DNA of 64,000 nt from Paenibacillus rubinfantis (GTDB lineage Bacteria > Bacillota > Bacilli > Paenibacillales > Paenibacillaceae), in NCBI RefSeq assembly GCF_001486505.1, contig NZ_LN909063.1:617642-681641 (forward strand), read 5' to 3'. The notes below the pieces were generated by a model, which was not told the DNA's origin, made no database searches, and saw only the letters and a list, made by a program, of their open reading frames with translations. This document shows, piece after piece, positions 7,432 to 15,775 of the stretch. A program made the position numbers and the translations under genes. Numbering within the stretch: position 1 is the first letter of the stretch; each line of letters opens with the position of its first letter.

Positions 7432-7932
7432 ATGGCGATACAACGGCTGATTGATGTTTTGAATCAATTGGATGATGTCCATCAAACCATGTTAGCGTCG
7501 GGACAGGCGAAGAAGGAAGCCGTCATGAAGGATGACATTGATTCCTTGATTCAAATCATGAATCAGGAGTCACGGGTGTTGAAGCGGATCGCCGCTCTGG
7601 AAGAGGAGCGGGTTGCCGCTTGCCAGGCATTTTTGCAGGAGAAAGGGATCAAGTCGGCGCTTAACCTGAACATTACGGAACTGGCCCGGCTTGTGTTTGA
7701 TCCAGAGGAGAAAAAAGCCCTGCTGCACACCCAAGAGTCGTTATCCAAGACGCTAAACGAACTCAAATTTATGAATGATTTAAATCAGAAGTTGATCGAG
7801 CAGTCGCTCGCATTCATTAATTATTCAGTGGAGTTGTTAGGAGCTTCGCCAATGCAAGAAGCAACCTACGCCCCACCGACAGATAAACCGACAGGCTCCA
7901 AGGGACCGGGATTTTTTGATGCCCGGGCTTAG
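7432..7932 (+). CDS. flgN: Flagellar export chaperone FlgN
   Basis: Protein of 166 aa, almost entirely alpha-helical with heptad character (residues 1-140) and a flexible Pro-rich tail. FlgN escorts the hook-filament junction proteins FlgK and FlgL to the export gate. The start is ATG 7432, 9 bp after flgM, with AGGAGG directly upstream. Placement between flgM and flgK matches Bacillus. Confidence 0.9.
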   Translation: MAIQRLIDVLNQLDDVHQTMLASGQAKKEAVMKDDIDSLIQIMNQESRVLKRIAALEEERVAACQAFLQEKGIKSALNLNITELARLVFDPEEKKALLHTQESLSKTLNELKFMNDLNQKLIEQSLAFINYSVELLGASPMQEATYAPPTDKPTGSKGPGFFDARA

Positions 7933-7956
7933 CTGTTAGCCGACAAGGAGGAACTT

Positions 7957-9513
7957 ATGACATCGACATTCCATTCGCTCGAAACCGCGAAGCGAAGCTT
8001 GTTTACGCAGACGATGGCTTTAAATACAACCGGCCATAATATTGCCAATGCCAATACGGACGGTTATTCCCGGCAAACGGTTAAAATGAGCGCGGCCCGG
8101 CCATTGGAAGCCTACGGAGTCAATCGCTCCGTCAATCCGGGGCAATTGGGAACCGGGGTAGAAGTTGTTTCGGTTGAACGGATCCGGGAGCAGTTCCTGG
8201 ATGAGCAATTCCGAAATGAGAACAAATCGCTAGGCGCGTGGAATATTCAATACGATACGCTGGATAAGCTGCAAACGATCATTAACGAACCGTCCGATAC
8301 TGGGATTAGCGCGCTCGTTAATAATTTCTGGAAAGCCTGGTCCGACTTAAGTAAGGACCCTGAGAACATCACGAACCGCAAAATCGTCAAGGAAACAACG
8401 CTTGCTCTGACGGATGCATTAAACCATACCAGCAAGCAGCTCAGCGATTTGAATTCGGATTTGACGAACAACGTGACGGTTAATGCTTCCGATATGAACT
8501 CGATCCTTTCTTCGATCGCGGACTTGAACCGGCAGATTACCCGGATCGAAAGCTTGGGGGATAAGGCCAACGACCTCCGGGACCAACGGGATTTGTTGAC
8601 AGATCAGCTGTCCAACCTCGTAAATATCGAGGTTACCGAGCTTCCGGAAGGGTACCAGATTACGATGGGCGGGCAAGTGCTCGTAGCAGGCGAGGCGCCG
8701 ACACCAATAACCGCGGATTACCTGCAAAATGCCTATGCTGCAGGAACGCTGAATAACGGTGAAATCTACGGGATGATCTATTCCCGCGACACGTATGTGC
8801 GGGATTATCAGAATCAACTGGATCAATTCGCTAATACTCTGGTTAACGGAGACATTACGGTCACGATCCCAGCCGGAGCGATTTTACCGGAAGGTACAGT
8901 CATCGGGGATCAAACCTTCTCGGGACCTACTCGTACACTGACTACAGACCTGACCGTGACAATTAAAGGCATTAACGCATTGCATAAGCTTGGTTACAGT
9001 GCAAATGACGGCACCCCTGTCGCCGGCGGCGATTTCTTTGCCGCCAAAGACGGTGGAACGACGATCACGGCAGGCAATATCACGATGAGCCAGGCGATCT
9101 TAGACGATCCCAGCTTGATCGCGACCTCGCTAAGAACAACAGGCAACGGCACCACGGAAACCGTTGTTAAAGGGAACAACGGCTTGACGCTGCTCATGGC
9201 CGACCTTAAGGATGTGAAGTTCACTTTCGGCGGAGGCCAAACGGCAACGTCCACGATTGATGACTACTTCAAGGCGATCGTAGGCCAAGTTGGTGTACAA
9301 GCCAATGAAGCCAAACGGCAGGCTGATAACGCTCTGGTCCTGACCGACCAGGTGAACGCAAAACGCCAATCCGTCAGCGGCGTCTCCCTTGACGAAGAAA
9401 TGTCCAACATGATGATGTTCCAACATGCTTATTCCGCAGCCGCGCGCTTTATGACCACATTTGACGAAGTGCTGAACAAGCTGATTAACGGCACCGGTGT
9501 GGTAGGACGCTAA
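7957..9513 (+). CDS. flgK: Flagellar hook-filament junction protein FlgK (HAP1)
   Basis: Protein of 518 aa. The N-terminal flagellar rod-type motif (TTGHNIANANTDGYSRQTV) and the C-terminal SGVSLDEEMSNMMMFQHAYSAAARFM are diagnostic; the variable middle is Thr/Gly-rich. It caps the hook and anchors the filament. The start is ATG 7957 with AAGGAGG upstream. It is cotranscribed with flgM/flgN and closely followed by flgL. Confidence 0.96.
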   Translation: MTSTFHSLETAKRSLFTQTMALNTTGHNIANANTDGYSRQTVKMSAARPLEAYGVNRSVNPGQLGTGVEVVSVERIREQFLDEQFRNENKSLGAWNIQYDTLDKLQTIINEPSDTGISALVNNFWKAWSDLSKDPENITNRKIVKETTLALTDALNHTSKQLSDLNSDLTNNVTVNASDMNSILSSIADLNRQITRIESLGDKANDLRDQRDLLTDQLSNLVNIEVTELPEGYQITMGGQVLVAGEAPTPITADYLQNAYAAGTLNNGEIYGMIYSRDTYVRDYQNQLDQFANTLVNGDITVTIPAGAILPEGTVIGDQTFSGPTRTLTTDLTVTIKGINALHKLGYSANDGTPVAGGDFFAAKDGGTTITAGNITMSQAILDDPSLIATSLRTTGNGTTETVVKGNNGLTLLMADLKDVKFTFGGGQTATSTIDDYFKAIVGQVGVQANEAKRQADNALVLTDQVNAKRQSVSGVSLDEEMSNMMMFQHAYSAAARFMTTFDEVLNKLINGTGVVGR

Positions 9514-9579
9514 AGGATATAAACTTTTTCTGACAAGTTTCAGAACGAACCTGTTTCGCAAGCTAAGGAGGTTGAATCA

Positions 9580-10476
9580 ATGGCTCTACGCGTCACATCC
9601 AATATGATGAGCAACCAGGTGCTTCGCAACCTGAATCGCAACCTAAACAAAATGGCCGAGCAGCAAAACCAGCTGTCCACCGGCCGCAAAATCAATAAAC
9701 CCTCCGACGATCCCGTCGGCGTAACCTATGCGCTCCGCTACCGTTCGGAGCTGTCCGCCAACGACCAGTACAGCCGTAACGTGAATACAGCTTTGGGGTG
9801 GTTGGATACAACGGATTCGGTGATGTCTCAGGCGGAGGATGTAATGAACCGCTTGAAAGAGCTAGCCGTGCAAGCTAGCACAGGGACCAATCCACAAAGT
9901 GCGTTGAACAGTATTGCATCGGAGTTTCAGGAATTAAAGAAGCAACTTTCCGATTTAGGCAATACTCAGATTAATGGTAAGTTTATTTTTAATGGACAAA
10001 CCTATGACATTAAACCGTACGATTCTAACGATCCAGCTGCGGCAGAGACGGATACCGGCGCAGTCGAGTACACGGTGGGGCAAGGAGTTACCTTCCAAAT
10101 TAATACGTCGGGGAACGACTTTTTTGGGGAAAAGGATGGAACGGATAATGTATTTAGCATTATTGATCGCATGCTAACTGCGATGAGCACCAGTAGTTTT
10201 CCTGACATCGCCAAGGAAGTAGACAATATTGATAAACGTTTGAATAAGATGGTGTCGGTACACGCTGAAACAGGCGCACGTACGAACCGTGTTGAGTTGA
10301 TGCAGTCGCGTCTTGTAAATGAAAACTTGGGGTTAACTGAATTGCAGTCTAAGACCGAAGACGCTGATATCGCAGAGCTTATGATTAAATCCAATGTCTC
10401 GTCCAATATTTATCAAGCTTCGTTATCTGCGGGGGCCAAGATCATTACACCAACACTGGTTGATTTTATTAATTAA
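9580..10476 (+). CDS. flgL: Flagellar hook-filament junction protein FlgL (HAP3)
   Basis: Protein of 298 aa with a flagellin-like N-terminal helix (VTSNMMSNQVLRNLNRNL ... STGRKINKPSDDPVG) and a C-terminal flagellin-like helix (ADIAELMIKSNVSSNIYQAS). It forms the second junction layer between hook and filament. The start is ATG 9580 with TAAGGAGG ahead. Codon use becomes more AT-rich in the second half, continuing into fliW. Confidence 0.95.
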   Translation: MALRVTSNMMSNQVLRNLNRNLNKMAEQQNQLSTGRKINKPSDDPVGVTYALRYRSELSANDQYSRNVNTALGWLDTTDSVMSQAEDVMNRLKELAVQASTGTNPQSALNSIASEFQELKKQLSDLGNTQINGKFIFNGQTYDIKPYDSNDPAAAETDTGAVEYTVGQGVTFQINTSGNDFFGEKDGTDNVFSIIDRMLTAMSTSSFPDIAKEVDNIDKRLNKMVSVHAETGARTNRVELMQSRLVNENLGLTELQSKTEDADIAELMIKSNVSSNIYQASLSAGAKIITPTLVDFIN

Positions 10477-10512
10477 CTAAATCGTATCTTATGAAAATGG
10501 AGTCTATAATGA

Positions 10513-10543
10513 AGCTATGAACTTGATCGTTCATGGCTTTTTT
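10513..10543 (+). terminator. Terminator after flgL
   Basis: AGCTATGAAC pairs with GTTCATGGCT, loop TTGATC, followed by T residues. A TATAAT at 10505-10510 lies just before it, so fliW may be reached by partial read-through or from a promoter I cannot define. Confidence 0.8.
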
Positions 10544-10567
10544 AGTACAAGGAGGAATTGAAAGGTT

Positions 10568-11029
10568 ATGAATGCATTAACTCATAATGATTTAAATCTT
10601 GACGAAGAGATGGTGTTTATATTCAATAAAGGAATTCCTGGATTTGAGCAATATACTAAATATATGTTTATTAAACATGATGAAAATTTTAATCTGCTGC
10701 AATCCCTCGAGAATGAAGAACTTGCGTTTATTGTTACGAATCCATTTACCTTTTTCTCGGATTATGAATTTGCGCTTACGGTTCCGGATCGAGAAGAACT
10801 AAGACTCACAGATCAAAGTGAGGTTGGAGTTTGTACGATCGTCACCTGGGGAGATGAGCTCTCCAGCGTAACTACGAATTTAATGGCGCCTATCGTGTTA
10901 AATACGAGGGAACGGCTGGGAAAACAAGTGGTATTAGTAAACAGCGGGTATACAACGAAACACCCTTTGGTGAAAAGTAAACCAGCTGTAATAAAGGGGG
11001 ATGAGCCTCGTGCTAGTATTGAGCCGTAA
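10568..11029 (+). CDS. fliW: Flagellar assembly factor FliW
   Basis: Protein of 153 aa. FliW binds and antagonises CsrA and is titrated by cytoplasmic flagellin. Family signatures visible are IFNKGIPGFEQYTKY, AFIVTNPFTFFSDYEF and the C-terminal NLMAPIVLNTRERLGKQVVL. The start is ATG 10568 with AAGGAGG at 10549-10555. The stop overlaps csrA by 20 bp, which argues for translational coupling of the antagonist pair. Confidence 0.95.
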   Translation: MNALTHNDLNLDEEMVFIFNKGIPGFEQYTKYMFIKHDENFNLLQSLENEELAFIVTNPFTFFSDYEFALTVPDREELRLTDQSEVGVCTIVTWGDELSSVTTNLMAPIVLNTRERLGKQVVLVNSGYTTKHPLVKSKPAVIKGDEPRASIEP

Positions 11030-11237
11030 AAAAGGTGAGTCCATCATGATTTCAGATAAGATCGAAATCATCATTCTGGAAACCGAAGGTGACATTGTGA
11101 AGGTTGGAGTAAAAGCTCCGAAAAACGTGGAGATTCACCGTAAGGAAATCTATCTTGCGATTCAGGAGAGCAATAAAGAAGCCTCAAATGATCGAAACGC
11201 CCTTCTCCAGAAATTGGCGGGTTGGGAAGACCGGTAG
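11010..11237 (+). CDS. csrA: Translational regulator CsrA
   Basis: Protein of 75 aa. The start is placed at GTG 11010 because it gives the invariant MLVLSRKKGESIMI N-terminus, with AAAGGGGG ending 9 bp upstream; an ATG at 11001 directly abuts that site and is less likely. The core GVKAPKNVEIHRKEIY includes the RNA-binding Arg-containing strand. In Bacillus it represses hag translation by binding the hag leader, and a matching hairpin is visible at 12229-12242. Confidence 0.95.
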   Translation: MLVLSRKKGESIMISDKIEIIILETEGDIVKVGVKAPKNVEIHRKEIYLAIQESNKEASNDRNALLQKLAGWEDR

Positions 11238-11264
11238 TGGGATCAAAGATGGAGGCAGAATAAC

Positions 11265-12107
11265 ATGAGAATTGCATACTTTATCATGGCCCATCATAAG
11301 CCATCGTTGTTATTAAGGTTAATTAACGCAATTTACACAGAGGAGAATGTGTATCTGATTCATATTGATTCCGGTGCAGCGCTAGAGGTGCATGAACTAG
11401 CTTGGAATCTAAGTGAGAGTAATCCCAATATTCGGATCCTTCCTTCACGTTATTTATCATGGGGGGGCTGGTCACTTGTTCAGGCTGAACTCGATGCAAT
11501 GGCTTATCTAATAAGTTGGGATCGGGGCTGGGAATACTACATCAATTTAAGTGGACAAGATTTCCCGCTAGCTAGGCAAAATATTATTGATCAATTTCTA
11601 TCTGGTTCAGAAGCGAATTATTTAATGGCTAGGGAGATAAACTTGGATCCTGTACAGAAAAAAATGACCCAAGCTTATTATCGAGTAGAGGACTGCGGAA
11701 CGGTTCTGAATATGGGCGAACGTAAACCTTTTGAGGAGTATTTTGCACCTCATATCGTGCCCTATTATGGATCTCAGTGGAAGCTGATCACACGTTCGTT
11801 TGCCAATTACTGTGTTACTTCGCACCTTTCTTTCGAAATGCAGGATTATTTTAGGTATACCTTTATCCCGGATGAAGCCTTTTTTCAAACCTTATTGTTA
11901 AACAGTGAATTTAAGGATACACATATCAATGCTAATTATCGTTATTTTCAAATGAAACAATATGAAGAAGTTTTTCAGCGCCCAATCATTTTCGATACCA
12001 CACATCTGCAAGCCTTATTTCAAAGTGATGCTCTTTTTGCTAGGAAATTTGATGATGAAGTGGATGAAAATATATTAGCAATGATCGAAAAGTCTTTGCA
12101 CATCTAG
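11265..12107 (+). CDS. GT14-like (core-2/I-branching type) glycosyltransferase
   Basis: Protein of 280 aa with the branching-enzyme plan: IAYFIMAHHKP at the N-terminus, VYLIHIDS, YLSWGGWSLVQAELDAM, YYINLSGQDFPL, GSQWKLITR and PDEAFFQTLL near the end. These match the bacterial beta-1,6-GlcNAc/xylosyltransferase-like family (GT14). It is soluble, with no membrane segment. It sits 28 bp after csrA and just before hag, so flagellin glycosylation is a reasonable but unproven role. Confidence 0.8.
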   Translation: MRIAYFIMAHHKPSLLLRLINAIYTEENVYLIHIDSGAALEVHELAWNLSESNPNIRILPSRYLSWGGWSLVQAELDAMAYLISWDRGWEYYINLSGQDFPLARQNIIDQFLSGSEANYLMAREINLDPVQKKMTQAYYRVEDCGTVLNMGERKPFEEYFAPHIVPYYGSQWKLITRSFANYCVTSHLSFEMQDYFRYTFIPDEAFFQTLLLNSEFKDTHINANYRYFQMKQYEEVFQRPIIFDTTHLQALFQSDALFARKFDDEVDENILAMIEKSLHI

Positions 12108-12144
12108 CGAGTTATAATTTGCCTAATTTATTCAAAAAAAATTT

Positions 12145-12181
12145 GAAGTCCTATTAAATATTGAATTAGGACTTCCGATAT
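12145..12181 (+). promoter_or_regulatory. SigD promoter of hag, embedded in an inverted repeat
   Basis: TAAA (12155-12158), 15-base spacer, TCCGATAT (12174-12181). The inverted repeat GAAGTCCTA (12145-12153) / TAGGACTTC (12167-12175) encloses the -35 and touches the -10. Confidence 0.88.
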
Positions 12182-12228
12182 AATTCATAGAAAGGTTTGA
12201 GACGGGCGGCCGACCCTTAAACCAATCA

Positions 12229-12242
12229 CCACATGGACGTGG
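12229..12242 (+). promoter_or_regulatory. CsrA-binding hairpin in the hag leader
   Basis: CCAC-ATGGAC-GTGG presents GGA in the loop of a 4-bp stem, and ACATGGACGT matches the CsrA SELEX-type consensus ACANGGANGU. A second GGA-rich site is the Shine-Dalgarno itself (AGGGAGGA, 12257-12264). This two-site layout is that of the Bacillus hag leader. Confidence 0.8.
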
Positions 12243-12272
12243 GCTAATTTAAATTCAGGGAGGAAACTTTCA

Positions 12273-13043
12273 ATGATTATCAACCACAACGTACCAGCTT
12301 TGAACACTCACCGCAACTTGGGTCTGAACACAACAGCAGCAAGCAAAAACATGGAAAAACTGTCTTCCGGTCTTCGCATCAACCGTGCAGCTGACGATGC
12401 AGCAGGTTTGTCCATCTCCGAATCGATGCGCGGTCAAATCCGCGGTCTGGAGCAAGCTCAACGTAACGCTCAAGACGGGATCTCCTTCGTACAAACGGCA
12501 GAAGGCGCGATGAACGAAGTTAGCTCCATGCTGACTCGTATGAAAGAACTGAACGTTCAGAAGAAGAGTGGTACTTACAGCTCTACAGATACCAAGAACA
12601 TTGATGAAGAGTTGAAAGAACTGGGTGCTCAAATCGATAACATCATGACGAAAACTACTTTCAACGGTATCAGTATCACTAAAGGTGCTACCATCACGGT
12701 CAATGACAAAGCTTCCGGTTCTATCACGATTGGTACAATTTCGACTAGCGGTTTCAGCGGTCTTGGCTCTGGAACAAGCCTTGATTCTATTGAAACTGCA
12801 ATCAAAAACGTATCTACGCAACGCGCTAAACTCGGTGCTGTTCAAAACCGTTTGGAGTACACTTCGAACAACATCGGTACAACTGTAGAAAACCTGACGG
12901 CTGCAGAATCCCGTATTCGCGATACGGATATGGCTAAAGAAATGGTGGCCTTGTCGAAGAACAACATCTTGCTTCAAGCTTCTCAATCGATGTTGGCACA
13001 AGCCAACTCCGCGCCACAAGGCGTATTGTCCGTACTTCGTTAA
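12273..13043 (+). CDS. hag: Flagellin Hag
   Basis: Filament subunit, 256 aa, a short flagellin with only the D0/D1 domains. The N-terminal signature is MIINHNVPALNTHRNL ... KLSSGLRINRAADDAAGLSI; the C-terminal signature is ESRIRDTDMAKEMVALSKNN and the final SVLR. The central part (residues 125-190) is small and Ser/Thr-rich, giving possible O-glycan acceptor sites. It has its own SigD promoter, a CsrA-type leader hairpin and a strong terminator, so it is a monocistronic highly expressed gene. Confidence 0.97.
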   Translation: MIINHNVPALNTHRNLGLNTTAASKNMEKLSSGLRINRAADDAAGLSISESMRGQIRGLEQAQRNAQDGISFVQTAEGAMNEVSSMLTRMKELNVQKKSGTYSSTDTKNIDEELKELGAQIDNIMTKTTFNGISITKGATITVNDKASGSITIGTISTSGFSGLGSGTSLDSIETAIKNVSTQRAKLGAVQNRLEYTSNNIGTTVENLTAAESRIRDTDMAKEMVALSKNNILLQASQSMLAQANSAPQGVLSVLR

Positions 13044-13056
13044 TAACCTGTTATCT

Positions 13057-13092
13057 AAAAAAGAGGCCTTGTTTATCAAGGCTTCTTTTTTT
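13057..13092 (+). terminator. Terminator of hag
   Basis: AAGAGGCCTTG pairs with CAAGGCTTCTT, loop of 5, followed by a T run. Confidence 0.92.
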
Positions 13093-13100
13093 GTTTCTCT

Positions 13101-13127
13101 TAAAAACTGGCCCTATTATACCGATAT
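13101..13127 (+). promoter_or_regulatory. SigD promoter of flaG-fliD-fliS
   Basis: TAAA (13101-13104), 15-base spacer, ACCGATAT (13120-13127). It lies between the hag terminator and flaG. Confidence 0.85.
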
Positions 13128-13193
13128 AATCTGTAACAACAGTGAGAATCCGCAACTTTAGACCGTTCCAATTTATGAAGAGGAGGGGCAGCG

Positions 13194-13544
13194 GTGAGTA
13201 ATAGAATATCAGGGAATGGACCTGTTTACGGAAACAATGCTGGTATAGCCAAAAGCTACAGTGAAACCTCGGGTGATGCTGCCACTAACCCGTTAGGTAT
13301 TCAACCGAGCTTTTCACAAGAACAACAACAGGCTGTTGACCAGCTGGAAAAGATGATAAGAGCGGTCCAGGGACCGGAAAAGTCCTTTAAAATCTCAATA
13401 CACCAAGAGACACATACGATTATGGTTAAGGTCTTTGACAAGGATACGGGGGACTTAATCAGGGAAATTCCCCAGGAGAAACTGCTGGATGTTGCTGCGA
13501 ACTTGATGGAACTTAATGGATTAATAATAGATAAGAAGGCTTGA
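13194..13544 (+). CDS. flaG: Flagellar protein FlaG
   Basis: Protein of 116 aa starting at GTG 13194 with GAGGAGGGG upstream. The N-terminal half is low complexity. The C-terminal FlaG domain carries FKISIHQETHTIMVKVFDKD and LIREIPQEKLLDVAANL. FlaG influences filament length in other bacteria. It is the first gene of the flaG-fliD-fliS-fliT unit behind a SigD promoter. Confidence 0.9.
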   Translation: MSNRISGNGPVYGNNAGIAKSYSETSGDAATNPLGIQPSFSQEQQQAVDQLEKMIRAVQGPEKSFKISIHQETHTIMVKVFDKDTGDLIREIPQEKLLDVAANLMELNGLIIDKKA

Positions 13545-13557
13545 ACAGGAGGGTATT

Positions 13558-15015
13558 ATGAGAATCAGCGGTTTTGCTTCGGGATTAGATATTGATGCAA
13601 TGGTTAAGCAGTTGATGACGGCCGAAAGAGCTCCTTTGGATAAGCTGAACCAGCAGAAGCAACAAACGGAATGGAAACGTGAAGGATACAGAGAGGTTAG
13701 TACGAAACTGGTTAGCTTTAATGAAAAATTGACGAGTTTAAGTCTAAGTAGTGCGATCGATTCGAAGAAGGCGGTTGTCAGCGGTGCGTCTGTTGTGACG
13801 GCTACTGCAACCGGTGCGGCTACAAATTCCGTATTTAACATTCAGGTCAAGAATCTGGCTTCGGCTACTAATGTGATCTTTAAGGGAGTAGCAAATGCCA
13901 CGAAAATTTCCGATATTTATAGCGGAACCCAAACTAGTCTTCAAATTGGATCGGCAACTATAGATTTTTCGGCCAATGATACGATTGATTCATTAGTTTC
14001 CAAAATTAATAGTAATAAGGATGCCGGGGTAACCGCAGTTTTTGATTCGGCAACCGGAAGCTTGTCTTTAACTAGTAAGAAGACCGGCGGGGCTGCGATT
14101 AGCTTCGGTGCCACTTCTGACTTCTTTACAAGCGCTAATACGAAGCTTTCAACCTCTGGGCAAGCCTTAGGGAAAGACGCGACAGTTCTAATTAATGGCA
14201 TTGAAACTAAGCAATCTTCGAACCACTTTTCAGTGAACGGGGTTGATTTTACACTTACTGGTGTGACACCTGATGGGCAATCGACACAGGTTGAAGTGGC
14301 GCAGGATGTCGACAAGGTCGTAGAGACCATTAAAGCTTTTGTTGATACCTATAATGAAGCGTTGGCGTTGCTCAATAAAAAGACAGGTGAAGAACGATAT
14401 AGAACATATCTGCCATTAACAAGTGAGCAGAAGGAAGCGATGAAGGAAGACGAAATTAAGCTCTGGGAAGAGAAGGCTAAAAGCGGTATGCTCCGAAATG
14501 ACTCGATCCTGAGTAAGACCACTAGTGATATGCGAACTTCATTGTTTGCTGATGTTACACTACCGAATGGAACGAAGGTTAATTTAGCCCAATTTGGTAT
14601 TACTACAGGTTCGTATAGTGAAAAAGGCAAACTTCACATCGATGAAACAAAGTTACGCGAAGCGATTGAAGCGAATCCAGATGGAGCTTATGCTTTATTT
14701 GGACAAACGGATTCTAGCGCCACAGTGACTAACAATTCCAAAGACGGTATTTTTAATCGCATCAAAAAAATTAATTCAGCGGCCCTTCAAAGTCTATATG
14801 ACCGTGCAGGTACATCTAAATTTAGTAGTGATTTAACTACTGCTTTCCTTCCGGAAAGTGAACTTGGATTGCAATTAAGAAATTACGATGATCGCATTGC
14901 GGATATGAATCGAAGATTAACGATGATCGAAAATCGTTATTATCAGCAATTTACCGCAATGGAAACCGCCATGAATAAATACAATAGCATATCCAGTAGT
15001 TTGTTTAGTTCCTAA
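13558..15015 (+). CDS. fliD: Flagellar filament cap protein FliD (HAP2)
   Basis: Protein of 485 aa. The N-terminal FliD signature (ISGFASGLDIDAMVKQLM) and C-terminal coiled-coil (LGLQLRNYDDRIADMNRRL ... YQQFTAMETAMNKYNS) are present, with a Ser/Thr-rich variable centre (residues 80-250). It forms the cap under which flagellin polymerises. The start is ATG 13558, 13 bp after flaG, with AGGAGG. Confidence 0.96.
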   Translation: MRISGFASGLDIDAMVKQLMTAERAPLDKLNQQKQQTEWKREGYREVSTKLVSFNEKLTSLSLSSAIDSKKAVVSGASVVTATATGAATNSVFNIQVKNLASATNVIFKGVANATKISDIYSGTQTSLQIGSATIDFSANDTIDSLVSKINSNKDAGVTAVFDSATGSLSLTSKKTGGAAISFGATSDFFTSANTKLSTSGQALGKDATVLINGIETKQSSNHFSVNGVDFTLTGVTPDGQSTQVEVAQDVDKVVETIKAFVDTYNEALALLNKKTGEERYRTYLPLTSEQKEAMKEDEIKLWEEKAKSGMLRNDSILSKTTSDMRTSLFADVTLPNGTKVNLAQFGITTGSYSEKGKLHIDETKLREAIEANPDGAYALFGQTDSSATVTNNSKDGIFNRIKKINSAALQSLYDRAGTSKFSSDLTTAFLPESELGLQLRNYDDRIADMNRRLTMIENRYYQQFTAMETAMNKYNSISSSLFSS

Positions 15016-15032
15016 GAAAAGGAGAGATCAAG

Positions 15033-15422
15033 TTGATTAACTCGCCATATCAAAAATACCAACAAACTCAACTTCAAACTGCTCCGCCTGCACAGCTGCT
15101 GCTTATGTTATATGATGGTGCTATTCGTTTTGTTAGAACCGGCATTTCGGGGATTGATGAGAAAAATTATGAAAAAACCAATACTAATTTATGTAAAGCA
15201 CAGGCGGTCATTCATGAACTTATTGCTGCTTTAAACTTTGACTATCCTATCGCCAAGAATTTGTCGCAGATTTATGAGTACATGCTTCATCAGTTGATTG
15301 TGGCTAATTTGAAAAAAAATACTACACCGGCTAATGAAGTGTTGTCCTATTTACTTGAGCTTAGAGAAGCTTGGGACACGGCAGCGAAATCTATTGCTGG
15401 AAACTTGGAGAGCGGACAATGA
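15033..15422 (+). CDS. fliS: Flagellin export chaperone FliS
   Basis: Protein of 129 aa, start TTG 15033 with AAGGAGAG upstream (MINSPYQKYQQTQLQTAPPAQL). The helical chaperone carries the motif LLMLYDGAIRF. FliS binds the flagellin C-terminus and prevents premature polymerisation. It overlaps the next gene by 4 bp (ATGA). Confidence 0.95.
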   Translation: MINSPYQKYQQTQLQTAPPAQLLLMLYDGAIRFVRTGISGIDEKNYEKTNTNLCKAQAVIHELIAALNFDYPIAKNLSQIYEYMLHQLIVANLKKNTTPANEVLSYLLELREAWDTAAKSIAGNLESGQ

Positions 15423-15757
15423 CGTTGGCGAAGGATTATGTCCTCGAACTAGAGCAATTAACGTTACACGTCGTGCAACAGATTCATCAAATTAGTTACG
15501 AAGAATTAGCCGACTTTTCTGACCATCGGGAAGAGTTGGCTAACCTCATCCTTCCGCTAAAGGATTCTTTAGACGATCAAGATCGAAATCGACTTCTGAA
15601 CTTAAGGAAATACGATGAGATGATATTATCTCGTATGGCGCAGTATAAAGAAGAAGCGAGTGATTGGTTGCTGAAACGAGGAAACATTAAGAACCAAACC
15701 TCGGCCTATAATGTAGGATACACCCCCGACAGCATGTTTTTTGACTATAAGAAATAA
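15419..15757 (+). CDS. fliT: FliT-like flagellar chaperone
   Basis: Protein of 112 aa, start ATG 15419 overlapping the fliS stop. It is predicted all-helical and has no striking sequence motif; the assignment rests on size, helical content and position after fliS, where fliT encodes the FliD chaperone in many bacteria. It ends 18 bp before the glycosyltransferase gene that opens the glycosylation island. Confidence 0.7.
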   Translation: MTLAKDYVLELEQLTLHVVQQIHQISYEELADFSDHREELANLILPLKDSLDDQDRNRLLNLRKYDEMILSRMAQYKEEASDWLLKRGNIKNQTSAYNVGYTPDSMFFDYKK

Positions 15758-15775
15758 CCCAAAGGGCTGAATCTA

